Shown in pieces: positions 1 through 8,046 of a stretch of DNA of 24,248 nt. The notes below the pieces were generated by a model that was not told the DNA's origin, did not search any database, and saw only the letters and a program-made list of their open reading frames with translations. Location: NCBI GenBank assembly GCA_964417785.1, contig CAYQJO010000040.1:1-24248 (forward strand), read 5' to 3'. The translations under genes were made by a program, and so were the position numbers. Position 1 is the first letter of the stretch; the number at the start of each line of letters is the position of its first letter. Source of the DNA: DAOTUL01 sp034437435. GTDB lineage: Bacteria; Chloroflexota; Anaerolineae; Aggregatilineales; Phototrophicaceae.

Positions 1-827
1 GGTCCCACTTTGGGGTCACGCCCACGCACCCGATACAGGGCAAAGACGCCGAGTAACCCACCCAGGCCCAACAGAATGCCCAGGATTATAAGACCAATAT
101 CGAGCAGCGGCTTGATGTTCTCCTCGAAGTCGCGCCGGTCGTCAAAATCGGACTGCCAATCCGCTATACGTGCATCGGGATCGTGTGGATACTGCACGCG
201 GATTTCCAGCCGTTCGTTGCCGCCGATCTGGCGTGTTGCCTGCGCCACCACCGTCGAACCATCGACCTGAATATCGGTCGGCGCTCCATAAGTGACCACC
301 GGATCAATGTCTTCACGCGGACCGAAACCGCCGGGTAGCTGGACGGTGACGGTACTGCTGCCAATCGGGAAGCCATAATGCTCCTCCGGGATGGCCGTCC
401 ACCACAGTTGATCCCCGCCCTCATAAGCTCGCAACGCACCGACGACAGTATAGCGCAGTTCAAAGGTCTCCGTACCATTCGTGATCGGCGCTAAGAAATG
501 GTAGGTGATCGACGTCCCTTCCTGGACATTACGCACGCAGTAGGTACCGGGTGCTTCGGTGCAGGCAGATTGCAGCGGTTGGCCTGCCTGATATACCTGG
601 ACATTCTGGATCGCCTCAAGATTGGTGTCCTCAATCACGGCAGAACCAAAACGGAATGTCCCGGTAAAGCGAATTTCATAGAATTCTGTTACATCAAACC
701 GATTCGCACTGGTATCGATGTTGAAAATATCGACGTTCCACTGCTGCCAGTAAACGGTTCGAGCCTGGGCCAACAGTGGCACAGCCAGAAGTATGATGAT
801 GCAAATGAGCAACCACCGTCTGCGCAT
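1..827 (-). CDS. DUF2207-family membrane protein, 5' part (3' end outside window)
   Basis: Reading the minus strand from the ATG at 827 gives an open frame of 275 codons that runs off the window start, so the C-terminal part is missing. A GGGGAGG ribosome site lies at 834-840. Residues 1-21 are a signal peptide (basic MRRRW, then a Leu/Ile core ending LLAQA). Residues 25-230 form an extracytoplasmic beta-rich domain containing RFDVTEFYEIRFTGTFRFG, which matches the style of the DUF2207 N-terminal domain. A single membrane helix follows at about 243-268 (LLDIGLIILGILLGLGGLLG), then RVRGRDPK, a typical DUF2207 continuation into the cytoplasmic part. The function of the family is not established. 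The gene is divergent from the LysM protein gene and has its own extended -10 promoter. Family assignment is by motif recognition only. Confidence 0.8.
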   Translation of the reverse strand, partial: MRRRWLLICIIILLAVPLLAQARTVYWQQWNVDIFNIDTSANRFDVTEFYEIRFTGTFRFGSAVIEDTNLEAIQNVQVYQAGQPLQSACTEAPGTYCVRNVQEGTSITYHFLAPITNGTETFELRYTVVGALRAYEGGDQLWWTAIPEEHYGFPIGSSTVTVQLPGGFGPREDIDPVVTYGAPTDIQVDGSTVVAQATRQIGGNERLEIRVQYPHDPDARIADWQSDFDDRRDFEENIKPLLDIGLIILGILLGLGGLLGVFALYRVRGRDPKVG

Positions 828-857
828 AAACAACCTCCCCTCAACATCACATCTCAG

Positions 858-866
858 ATTATAGCA
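858..866 (-). promoter_or_regulatory. Extended -10 promoter for the DUF2207 gene
   Basis: The minus strand reads TGCTATAAT, a perfect -10 with the TG extension, about 31 bases upstream of the start codon at 827. No good -35 hexamer is seen 17 bases upstream, which fits an extended -10 promoter. Confidence 0.6.
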
Positions 867-936
867 CAGCGTCAGTGGCACGAGTCGGGCGAACGGTGTA
901 GTATCTAGGCATACTTCCTGATGGAGAAGAAGCCGT

Positions 937-2550
937 ATGCATAAGTATTTGATCGGACTTTTGATCTTTTCCCTGTTTATTCTGTCACCCGCTCTGGCCC
1001 AGGACCCGCAGCCTACGACCGAACCCGGCGTGACTTACGTGGTCCAGACTGGCGATACGCTGTTCAAGATCGCTGAACGTTTCAGCGTTCCGGCGCAAAA
1101 TATCGCCCAGGCCAACGGCATAACCGACGCCAGCCTCATCTACATCGGGCAGGTGTTGGTCATACCGGGGGCGATCATCCCACCGACACTGGCTCCCTCT
1201 CAGGGAACGACTTATGTGGTACAACCCGGCGACACACTCTATCGAATTGCGGTTCGTAACGGCATGACCGTCGCTGAACTGGCCGCCGCCAACGGGATCA
1301 CCAATACCAGCGTCATTTTCACCGGCCAGACCCTCATCATCCCCGACAGGAGCGGCATGCCAACAACACAGCCGCAGTTACCAACCGCTCAACCGCAGGT
1401 GCAGCCCACCCAACCCCCGGTCCCAACAGCACAGCCAACCGCCCCCACTGCATTGGATGCTTTCGCCTATGGCATTGAGATTTTGGAAAGCAGCCAGGAC
1501 TTTGCCGACCTGATCGGCATGGCCGGCGACCTGGATATGGATTGGGTGAAGGTGCGCGTCAACTGGCGGACACTGGAACCCATTCAGGGCGAGATCAACT
1601 TCACACCGCTGGACGCCATCGTGGATGCAGCCCAGGCGCAGGACATCAACCTGCTTTTCACCGTCACCAACGCCCCAACGTGGGCGTTCTCCCGCACCAC
1701 CCGCGACGAAAACAGCCCACCCGACGACTTCCAGACCTACGCCAGCTTCGTCTCGGCGCTGGCAGGTCGATATGCCGGACGGGTTCAAGCCTATCAAATC
1801 TGGCACGAACCCAATTCACGGGCCAACTGGCGCTGCGATAGCAACCTGACTCCGCCGCAGGTTCTCTGTGACGCAAACTATATGGATATGCTGCGGCTGG
1901 CCTACAACGCCATTAAATCGGTCGATCCGTCGGCACAGGTCATCAGCGCCGGTCTGGCTCCTACCCGGTTGAACAACCGTTGGAACGCGATAGACGACCG
2001 ACTTTTCCTGGAGCGGATGTATGCCGAAGGACTGGCGTCTGTCTCAGACGGAGTCGGCTCGCATCCCGGCGGTTGGGCCAATCCGCCCGACGCCACCTGC
2101 TGCACCCAGCCTGCCGGCGTGGAAACACACTATGAAGACCCCAGCTTCTACTTCCGCGAGAATCTGGCAACCTACCGCCAGATCATGGCCGCCGCTGGCG
2201 ATACCGAAACTCCCATATGGGTCACGCGCTTTGGTTGGGGAACCAGCGAAGATACCGGAGAAGTCACCGAACAGGATGGCACCGTCTACCAGCTTTATAA
2301 TTTTGTAAATTACACCAGCCTGACCGAACAGGCCATCTATATTCCGCGTGCCTTCGATCTCGGCCAGGAGTTGGGCTACATCGGACCGATGTTCATCTAT
2401 AACCTGAATGGCTGCCAGCAATCGCCAGGTAAGAATAACGAGTGCTTCAACAGTCTGATTGGCCCGGATTCGTCACCCCGACCGGTCTATAATGCACTGC
2501 AATCGGCGACAGGCAGCGAACCGGAAACCACGCCCGAAGTCAATCCATGA
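937..2550 (+). CDS. Secreted protein: two LysM domains plus glycoside hydrolase-like (clan GH-A) domain
   Basis: This 537-residue protein starts with a signal peptide (residues 1-22, ending SPALAQ). LysM domains at about 33-77 and 92-136 each carry TYVVQ.GDTL and end in a VIP/IIP motif. LysM domains bind N-acetylglucosamine-containing glycans such as peptidoglycan. A Pro/Gln/Thr-rich linker (about 140-172) leads to a (beta/alpha)8-like domain (about 175-525). The acid/base region reads IWHEPN with Glu291; in clan GH-A the residue before this Glu is usually Asn, here His290. At the usual nucleophile site the protein reads WVTRFGW, so Arg431 stands where related proteins have Glu. Fold membership looks good, but retaining glycosidase activity is doubtful. 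A GGAGAAG ribosome site at 923-929 supports the start. A weak TGGCAC-17-TAGTAT promoter candidate lies at 876-904. The likely role is glycan or cell-wall binding outside the membrane. Confidence 0.85.
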   Translation: MHKYLIGLLIFSLFILSPALAQDPQPTTEPGVTYVVQTGDTLFKIAERFSVPAQNIAQANGITDASLIYIGQVLVIPGAIIPPTLAPSQGTTYVVQPGDTLYRIAVRNGMTVAELAAANGITNTSVIFTGQTLIIPDRSGMPTTQPQLPTAQPQVQPTQPPVPTAQPTAPTALDAFAYGIEILESSQDFADLIGMAGDLDMDWVKVRVNWRTLEPIQGEINFTPLDAIVDAAQAQDINLLFTVTNAPTWAFSRTTRDENSPPDDFQTYASFVSALAGRYAGRVQAYQIWHEPNSRANWRCDSNLTPPQVLCDANYMDMLRLAYNAIKSVDPSAQVISAGLAPTRLNNRWNAIDDRLFLERMYAEGLASVSDGVGSHPGGWANPPDATCCTQPAGVETHYEDPSFYFRENLATYRQIMAAAGDTETPIWVTRFGWGTSEDTGEVTEQDGTVYQLYNFVNYTSLTEQAIYIPRAFDLGQELGYIGPMFIYNLNGCQQSPGKNNECFNSLIGPDSSPRPVYNALQSATGSEPETTPEVNP

Positions 2551-2560
2551 GCGTTCTCAC

Positions 2561-2593
2561 AGCACCGGAGCCAATCCGGTGCTGTCTTATTTT
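2561..2593 (+). terminator. Intrinsic terminator after the LysM protein gene
   Basis: A perfect 9-bp stem AGCACCGGA/TCCGGTGCT (2561-2569 with 2575-2583), loop GCCAA, is followed by the T-rich tail GTCTTATTTT. It starts 11 bases after the stop codon. Confidence 0.85.
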
Positions 2594-2602
2594 CCACTCA
2601 GT

Positions 2603-2631
2603 TTGTTTCTGTAAACTTCGTGCAGTATAGC
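2603..2631 (+). promoter_or_regulatory. Candidate promoter for the first Ser/Thr kinase gene
   Basis: TTGTTT (2603-2608), a 17-base spacer and TATAGC (2626-2631) sit between the upstream terminator and the kinase start at 2655. Transcription would start near 2638, just before the ribosome site TGGAGA. Confidence 0.45.
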
Positions 2632-2654
2632 TGCTGCGTGGAGACACAAAACGC

Positions 2655-4349
2655 ATGAGCGAGACAACCCGAACTCACCTGAATGCCGCCCTCGAACGCT
2701 ATGAAGTCCGCGAAAGCCTGGGAACCGGGGGAATGGCCCGTGTATACAAAGGCTATGACCGGGTTTTAGAGCGCGAGGTCGCTATTAAAGTTCTGCATGA
2801 ACACCTCACCGAAGACCCGACCTTCATGGAACGCTTCAAACGCGAGGCCCGCATCGTCGCTAACTTCAACCATGCCAACATTGTCCAGGTCTACGACTTC
2901 AATGACATCGAATACGACGGCCAGCACATCTTCTACATGGTCATGTCGTACATCCCCGGTACCAACCTCTTCAATGTGTTGAGCGAACACGCTGAAGACA
3001 AGACACCGATGGATGAAGAACGTATTGAGAGCATCATGTTGGATTTGCTGGCAGCGCTGGATTACGCCCACCAGGGGGGCATGGTCCACCGTGACGTCAA
3101 ACCGGCCAACATCCTCATCAACCCGGAAGACCATGTGGTTCTGACAGATTTCGGCATTGCCCGTTTGAATCAAAACAGCCAGCTTACCGAAGAAGGCTCG
3201 ACCATCGGTACACCGGCGTATATGTCACCCGAACAGGCCGCAGGCGAACCCATTGACGGGCGCAGCGACCTGTACTCCGCCGGGATCATTCTGTTCGAAA
3301 TGTTGACCGGCGAAACACCCTATGGTGATGATCGCAGCCTCTCGGTGCTGCTCAAACACCTGCACGCACCGATTCCCTCATTGGCTGACTACCCATATAT
3401 CGAAAATACCCATCTGGATGCCGTCATCTTCAAAGCACTGGCTAAACAACCCGGACAGCGCTATCAGACCGCCAGCGAATTTGCCACCGATCTTCGCGCT
3501 GCCTTCGCGGGACAACGAACAGTCGCTATACGAATGCCACAGAACACCGAACCATTGACATCCATTGCCGCACCCGCCGAGCCAAAATCCACACCGAACT
3601 GGACCGCGCTTGCAGTCCTGCCTATCGCAGCACTCCTGCTATTGATTATCGCGCTGCTGCTCTTCGACACAGATGATGCCGAACCCACACAGCCTGGCTC
3701 ACCCAGGATCGAGTCGATGGTGAGCGAGCCGCCTCAGTATTTCACGAGTACATTCGACGACGGCGACGACTATAATGTGTACTGGTCTCAGAACGATGCA
3801 GATGATCTGGTCCGTGAAATCCGTGACGGAGCCTACCGGATTGAGAACCGCATGGACGGTCAGGCATTCGCCTCCGTTATTGAATACGGACAGCGCTATC
3901 AGGATGTCAGCATCCGGGCCGACGCCCGACTCCACGCAGGTAGTTCGCCCAACAGTGGCTACGGCATCGTCTTCCGCTATGTCGATCAGGATCATTACAA
4001 CGTATTCGCTGTTGACGGAATCGGTCGTTACAGCGTATGGGTGCGCAATGAAGGCCAGTGGACAGAACTGCGAGACGAGGACGAAACCTGGACCCGTAAC
4101 GAACGGATCAACCTGCGCGGCGAGTTCAACACGCTTCAGGTAGATATCACCGGCGACCGTTTTCTGGCCTATGTCAACGATGTGCTGGTCGCATCAATCG
4201 TCGATGACACCTTCGCTGAGGGTATGCTGGGGGTGTACGTCGCATCGCCAGACGACGGTCAGGCGATAGTCGAATTCGACCGCTACCGCATCACCAGCAA
4301 TACCGATTCGTTCACCGAGTCCATGACCGGCGGCATGGAAAACCCCTAA
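2655..4349 (+). CDS. PknB-type membrane Ser/Thr protein kinase with extracytoplasmic lectin-like domain
   Basis: This 564-residue protein has an N-terminal Hanks-type kinase domain (about 16-290). It shows the Gly-rich loop LGTGGMARVY (22-31), ATP lysine Lys45 in VAIKVL, catalytic HRDVKPAN with Asp147, DFG at 165-167, and the activation segment end GTPAYMSPEQ. All key residues are present, so it should be active. A juxtamembrane segment leads to one membrane helix (about 316-337). Residues about 360-560 lie outside the membrane and look like a concanavalin A/laminin G-type jelly roll: FDDG near the start, then GYGIVFRYVDQDHYNVF and a terminal VEFDRYRI strand. This is not the PASTA module of classical PknB. 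The outer domain may sense a glycan; the ligand is unknown. The gene converges with a second kinase gene and their stop codons overlap by 4 bases. Confidence 0.9.
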   Translation: MSETTRTHLNAALERYEVRESLGTGGMARVYKGYDRVLEREVAIKVLHEHLTEDPTFMERFKREARIVANFNHANIVQVYDFNDIEYDGQHIFYMVMSYIPGTNLFNVLSEHAEDKTPMDEERIESIMLDLLAALDYAHQGGMVHRDVKPANILINPEDHVVLTDFGIARLNQNSQLTEEGSTIGTPAYMSPEQAAGEPIDGRSDLYSAGIILFEMLTGETPYGDDRSLSVLLKHLHAPIPSLADYPYIENTHLDAVIFKALAKQPGQRYQTASEFATDLRAAFAGQRTVAIRMPQNTEPLTSIAAPAEPKSTPNWTALAVLPIAALLLLIIALLLFDTDDAEPTQPGSPRIESMVSEPPQYFTSTFDDGDDYNVYWSQNDADDLVREIRDGAYRIENRMDGQAFASVIEYGQRYQDVSIRADARLHAGSSPNSGYGIVFRYVDQDHYNVFAVDGIGRYSVWVRNEGQWTELRDEDETWTRNERINLRGEFNTLQVDITGDRFLAYVNDVLVASIVDDTFAEGMLGVYVASPDDGQAIVEFDRYRITSNTDSFTESMTGGMENP

Positions 4350-5557
4350 GTCCGGGCCAGAAAAACCGCGATATACAAAGGGATCAGACACGCAACTGAC
4401 ATGAACGCCAACACAGCCAGCGCTATCGTCACCCCATCTAACAGCGGCGGCGGTGTACGCTCACGCGGCGATGTCAAATTCTGGTTGTACGGGAATCGAT
4501 TCGTCAGCGGTCGGCTGTCGAGATTCGACGCCGGTATCGACGCAAATGGCCGCGAATCCGACTGCGGGAAGCGCGGCGCGTTGGGCGCGGCGTTATAGCG
4601 CTGCGTCGGTGGAGCCACCTGGGACTGTCCGGGAATGGCGGTTGGGGGCGGTGGCGTGCGCTGCGCTGGCTGTGCGGGTGGCGGTATTGACTGGCGCGGC
4701 GGCGGTTCAGTGCTGATTGGGCGAGCCTGACGCTCACGATCCCGGTAGCTGATGAGTATCTGCCCCAACTGATCGGCCATCTGGTAGCGGTCGGTCGGCT
4801 CTTTGCTCATCAATTTGTACACAATCTGGGACAGCGCCTCCGGTATCGAGGGTTTGATGTCCGTCACCCTGGGAATCGGCGATTGCACATGCGCCCGTGC
4901 CAACTCCTGTTGATCTGTACCTGTATACGGCAGGCGTCCGGTCAGCAATTCAAACATGACTATGCCGATAGAGTAAACATCAGCAGCAGCCGTTGGTTTC
5001 TCACCGCGTGCCTGTTCCGGGGCAAAATAATGCGGACTGCCCCACACAACCGCCTCACGCTGTGCCGGTTGGGTATCGCTGAGTGCCTGGGCGATACCGA
5101 AGTCCGTGATCTTGATCTGATCGTCACGGTTAATCAAGATATTCTGCGGCTTGACATCCGCATGCACCAGGCCGGCCCGGTGGGCGAATCCCAGACCCGC
5201 CGCAATCCCAATGGCGTAGTTCAGCACACGCTCAAGGGGCAAGGCACCGTGCTCGCGGATGACCTTTTTGAGATCACGCCCATCCACAAACTCCATGACG
5301 ATATAATGCGTCTGCCCCTGGCTGCCGACATCGTGAACAGTGACAATATTCGGATGGGACAGGTTAGCAATGCTGCGGGCTTCGTTCTGAAACCGGGCGA
5401 TGAACGTCGGATCAGCCGTCAGGCTGGGGCGCAGAATTTTGACGGCGACCGTCCGCTTGAGCATCTCGTCAATCGCCTTGTATATGACGGCCATACCGCC
5501 GGAACCTTGCTGCGCGATCAGCCGGTAGCGTCCGTTGAGGAGTGTTTCGGCGGACAT
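4346..5557 (-). CDS. Ser/Thr protein kinase, non-RD type, C-terminal membrane anchor
   Basis: This 403-residue protein starts at the ATG at 5557, preceded by CTGGAG. The kinase domain (about 10-270) has the loop GSGGMAVIYK (18-27), Lys40 in VAVKIL, VHADVKPQN with catalytic Asp134, DFG at 152-154 and GSPHYFAPEQ. The usual HRD motif is HAD (residues 132-134), so it lacks the Arg that normally couples activation-loop phosphorylation to activity. Activity is likely kept but controlled differently. A long Pro/Gln/Arg-rich linker (about 280-368) leads to one membrane helix at the extreme C-terminus (about 376-399), with almost nothing outside. Unlike the convergent neighbour it has no sensor domain. 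It lies 43 bases downstream of the dGTPase-like gene on the same strand, possibly cotranscribed, and also has a candidate promoter of its own. Confidence 0.9.
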   Translation of the reverse strand: MSAETLLNGRYRLIAQQGSGGMAVIYKAIDEMLKRTVAVKILRPSLTADPTFIARFQNEARSIANLSHPNIVTVHDVGSQGQTHYIVMEFVDGRDLKKVIREHGALPLERVLNYAIGIAAGLGFAHRAGLVHADVKPQNILINRDDQIKITDFGIAQALSDTQPAQREAVVWGSPHYFAPEQARGEKPTAAADVYSIGIVMFELLTGRLPYTGTDQQELARAHVQSPIPRVTDIKPSIPEALSQIVYKLMSKEPTDRYQMADQLGQILISYRDRERQARPISTEPPPRQSIPPPAQPAQRTPPPPTAIPGQSQVAPPTQRYNAAPNAPRFPQSDSRPFASIPASNLDSRPLTNRFPYNQNLTSPRERTPPPLLDGVTIALAVLAFMSVACLIPLYIAVFLART

Positions 5558-5587
5558 AAACTATCTCCAGTTAGCTGTTCATTCGTC

Positions 5588-5616
5588 ATTGTACACTTGT
5601 TCAGGGCCGTGTTAAA
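5588..5616 (-). promoter_or_regulatory. Candidate promoter for the second kinase gene
   Basis: On the minus strand, TTTAAC (5616-5611), a 17-base spacer and TACAAT (5593-5588) overlap the 3' end of the dGTPase-like gene and lie 30 bases upstream of the kinase start. Confidence 0.4.
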
Positions 5617-6752
5617 GGATCAAACAAACGTTGGTATTCCAGCAGCGCACTCCGGTCTGTCAGGCTGGCGATATAGTCCGCCACAACGCGATGAAGGCCC
5701 TGGGAATCGATCAAGCCCTGGTAGTAATCGGGAAGCTGGCGTGGCTCCGACAGATAACTATTAAAAATCTGCTCGATAAAGTATTCCGCCCGTTTAGACA
5801 TCCGCACTACCCGGTAATGATAGTACATATTCTGGTAGAGAAAATCCTTCATTGCACGGTTATGCACCATGAAAACGTCGCTGTGGCTCACGGTCTGTTC
5901 CCCGTAATTCTGGACATCCCCCGGCGACTTCGCCCCCATCGCATGGAGATTCTGCATCGCCTGCTGCAACACATCGTCCACCTGAAGGCCGATATGTTCC
6001 CGGATGAACCGGTGGCGCGTGATCTCATCCATCGTACCGCCGGACCAACCCAAGCGATCACATAACAAGCGCCAGATGTCGAGATCGTCCAGTTGTTCCG
6101 GCACAATCAACCCGGATTGCAGACCGTCATCCAGATCATGTGCGTTATAGGCCAATTCATCGGCCACATTGGCTATCTGAGCTTCCACACTCCCGCGTGT
6201 CGCCACATCAAAGCCCGTCACCTCGCTCAGATCGTATTCGGTCTCATGCTTGGCGATGCCTTCCAGCGTCTCAAAGGTCAGGTTCAACCCGGCCCAACGC
6301 GGATAGCGCTGCTCAAGTTCATTCACAACACGATAGCTCTGATGGTTGTGATTAAACCCACCGTGATGGCTCATCAAGTTATTCAGGATATGTTCACCGG
6401 CATGGCCGAAAGGCGGATGACCCAGATCATGCGCCAGACAGATGACTTCCACCAGGTCTTCATTGACCGCCAGCCCGCGTGCCAGCGTGCGGCCAATCTG
6501 GGCGACTTCAAGCGTATGCGTCAGCCGGGTACGGTAGTAATCGCCCAGGTCGTTGACAAACACCTGAGTCTTGTATTCCAGCCGCCGAAAGGCCGCCGAA
6601 TGAACCACCCGGTCGCGATCACGCTGGAAAGCCGTCCGGTATTTGGGTTCATGTTCATGATGGGGACGACCCCGGCTGCTCTGACTAAGAAGCGCATAGG
6701 GTGCCAATCGTGATGCTTCCTGTTCTTCCAGTTGATGCCGGGTGACATACAT
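5601..6752 (-). CDS. dgt: dGTP triphosphohydrolase-like HD-domain protein
   Basis: This member of the dNTP triphosphohydrolase family hydrolyses dNTPs to deoxynucleosides and triphosphate in characterised relatives. Metal-binding HD residues are clear: His79 in RLTHTLEVAQIGRTLA, His108-Asp109 in CLAHDLGHPPFGHAGE, and a distal Asp in NAHDLDDGL. The N-terminus carries FRRLEYKTQVF, typical of the family. The length of 383 residues matches the shorter bacterial dGTPase-like proteins. An in-frame ATG 24 bases upstream (6776) exists, but GGGAGTG stands just before the ATG at 6752, so I chose 6752. The gene is divergent from the coiled-coil gene and upstream of the second kinase. Its likely role is dNTP pool control; the exact substrate cannot be read from sequence. 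Confidence 0.88.
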   Translation of the reverse strand: MYVTRHQLEEQEASRLAPYALLSQSSRGRPHHEHEPKYRTAFQRDRDRVVHSAAFRRLEYKTQVFVNDLGDYYRTRLTHTLEVAQIGRTLARGLAVNEDLVEVICLAHDLGHPPFGHAGEHILNNLMSHHGGFNHNHQSYRVVNELEQRYPRWAGLNLTFETLEGIAKHETEYDLSEVTGFDVATRGSVEAQIANVADELAYNAHDLDDGLQSGLIVPEQLDDLDIWRLLCDRLGWSGGTMDEITRHRFIREHIGLQVDDVLQQAMQNLHAMGAKSPGDVQNYGEQTVSHSDVFMVHNRAMKDFLYQNMYYHYRVVRMSKRAEYFIEQIFNSYLSEPRQLPDYYQGLIDSQGLHRVVADYIASLTDRSALLEYQRLFDPLTRP

Positions 6753-6811
6753 ATGAATCACTCCCGATTCCGTCATCTATGGTTATATATTGTAGTGATA
6801 CTTGCCGGTTA

Positions 6812-6820
6812 TGCTATAAT
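6812..6820 (+). promoter_or_regulatory. Extended -10 promoter for the coiled-coil/selB unit
   Basis: TGCTATAAT is a perfect extended -10, 31 bases before the start at 6852. A TTGTAG at 6790-6795 would give a long 19-base spacer, so the -35 contribution is uncertain. The ribosome site AGGAGGA is at 6841-6847. Confidence 0.7.
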
Positions 6821-6851
6821 GGCCGTCCGGTTAAGTGTGTAGGAGGATGGC

Positions 6852-8045
6852 ATGGACATCAACCAGGCTGCACGCATGATTGAGTGGCTTGATGAAGAAC
6901 GCCGTCGAGACAAAGCAACAATCACCACATTGGAAGAACGTCTCCAGCAGCAGCAGGATGCGATGGACACCTTACAGCGCCGTCTGAACAGTGTCGAATC
7001 CGACCAGACGGTGATGTCCAATCAATTCTTGCCCCAAAACAAAGAACACGAACTGGTGGACCAGGCTCGCCAGGAAATGCGTCAACTCATTGAAGCGGTC
7101 GAGGCTAAATGGCTGACTGCCGAACGCGAAGCAGAACGTCGCGCCGACCTGGAACGCCAGCATATGAGTCGGCCTGTCCATGAACTCCAGGAGAAACTTA
7201 CTCAGATAGAGCGGCAGACGACCGAAGTCCCTGCTCTCAGTATGGAACGGGAGCGGCAAGCGGCCACGCTCACTACCCTTCAGCAGCGGGTCGAAGACCT
7301 GTTGAAGCGCCAGGAAGAGCCGGATCGCCGGTTGGCTTTCCTGGAAGAACAGCGCCGCCAGGATGTCCGCCGCATCTCCGAGCTTGAGAGCGAACTCCCC
7401 GAATTGCAGAAACAAATCGACAGTGTACGCCCGAAAATCACGCTGCTCGAAGACCTGTCCTTGCGCAATGAACGGCGTGTCCAGGAAGTCCAGGAGGGCG
7501 ACCGGCTGCGGCGTGAGGAGGTCCAGCAGTTCATCGACCAGCAAACACTGCAACTGCAACAGCGCGACCAGCAGATCGACAGTCTGGTGCGACGTTTCGG
7601 TGAACACGACAGCACCATCGAGGGCTATATCCAGCGCTTCGAGACCTGGACCGAAACCTACCGCCAGATGAAGCAGGTCATCGAGGACTTCCAGCGCATC
7701 AGCGACCGGCTAGAACGGCGCATTAACGAAGTAGCTGAGATGCAGCGCCTGAGCGAGGAACGCTTCCGGCAGGAATGGAACGATTGGCGCTCCGACGACC
7801 AGAAGCGCTGGAAGCAGTTCACCCTGTCTAACGATGAAGTCTGGCGCAGCCACGACAAAGATTTCGAGCGCTATGTCGAGCGCCTGGACACGATAAACGC
7901 CGGGATTGCCCCGCTCAAAGAGAGCATTGACCGGATGTGGCGTCTGGAACGTGAACGCGCCCAGCTTTACCGCGAGCGCTACCAGGCCCTTTTGCTGGAA
8001 TACGACACCGTTGCATCAACCAACGAGAACGGATCGACCGAATAG
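6852..8045 (+). CDS. Long coiled-coil protein of unknown function
   Basis: I do not recognise a family. The 397-residue protein has no signal peptide and no membrane helix. It is almost wholly charged and helical, rich in Glu, Arg, Gln and Asp with heptad-like Leu spacing from about residue 15 to 385; examples are LEERLQQQQDAMDTLQRRL and LERRINEVAEMQRLSEERF. Few Gly or Pro residues interrupt it, so it is probably a long parallel coiled coil acting as a scaffold or oligomeriser in the cytoplasm. It has an ideal AGGAGGA ribosome site and a strong extended -10 promoter. Its stop codon ends one base before the selB start, so the two are almost certainly cotranscribed and perhaps translationally coupled. 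Resemblance to SMC or myosin-like proteins would only be generic coiled-coil similarity. Confidence 0.85.
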   Translation: MDINQAARMIEWLDEERRRDKATITTLEERLQQQQDAMDTLQRRLNSVESDQTVMSNQFLPQNKEHELVDQARQEMRQLIEAVEAKWLTAEREAERRADLERQHMSRPVHELQEKLTQIERQTTEVPALSMERERQAATLTTLQQRVEDLLKRQEEPDRRLAFLEEQRRQDVRRISELESELPELQKQIDSVRPKITLLEDLSLRNERRVQEVQEGDRLRREEVQQFIDQQTLQLQQRDQQIDSLVRRFGEHDSTIEGYIQRFETWTETYRQMKQVIEDFQRISDRLERRINEVAEMQRLSEERFRQEWNDWRSDDQKRWKQFTLSNDEVWRSHDKDFERYVERLDTINAGIAPLKESIDRMWRLERERAQLYRERYQALLLEYDTVASTNENGSTE

Positions 8046-8046
8046 T

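Noticed and set aside
2548..2590. UGA stop plus hairpin after the LysM gene as a Sec codon with SECIS
   Set aside because: The hairpin is a plain terminator with a T-rich tail, and no coding sequence continues after the UGA.
4883..5764. 293-codon plus-strand open frame
   Set aside because: It lies antisense to the second kinase and the dGTPase-like gene, both with clear motifs. Its translation has no recognisable domain and no ribosome site.
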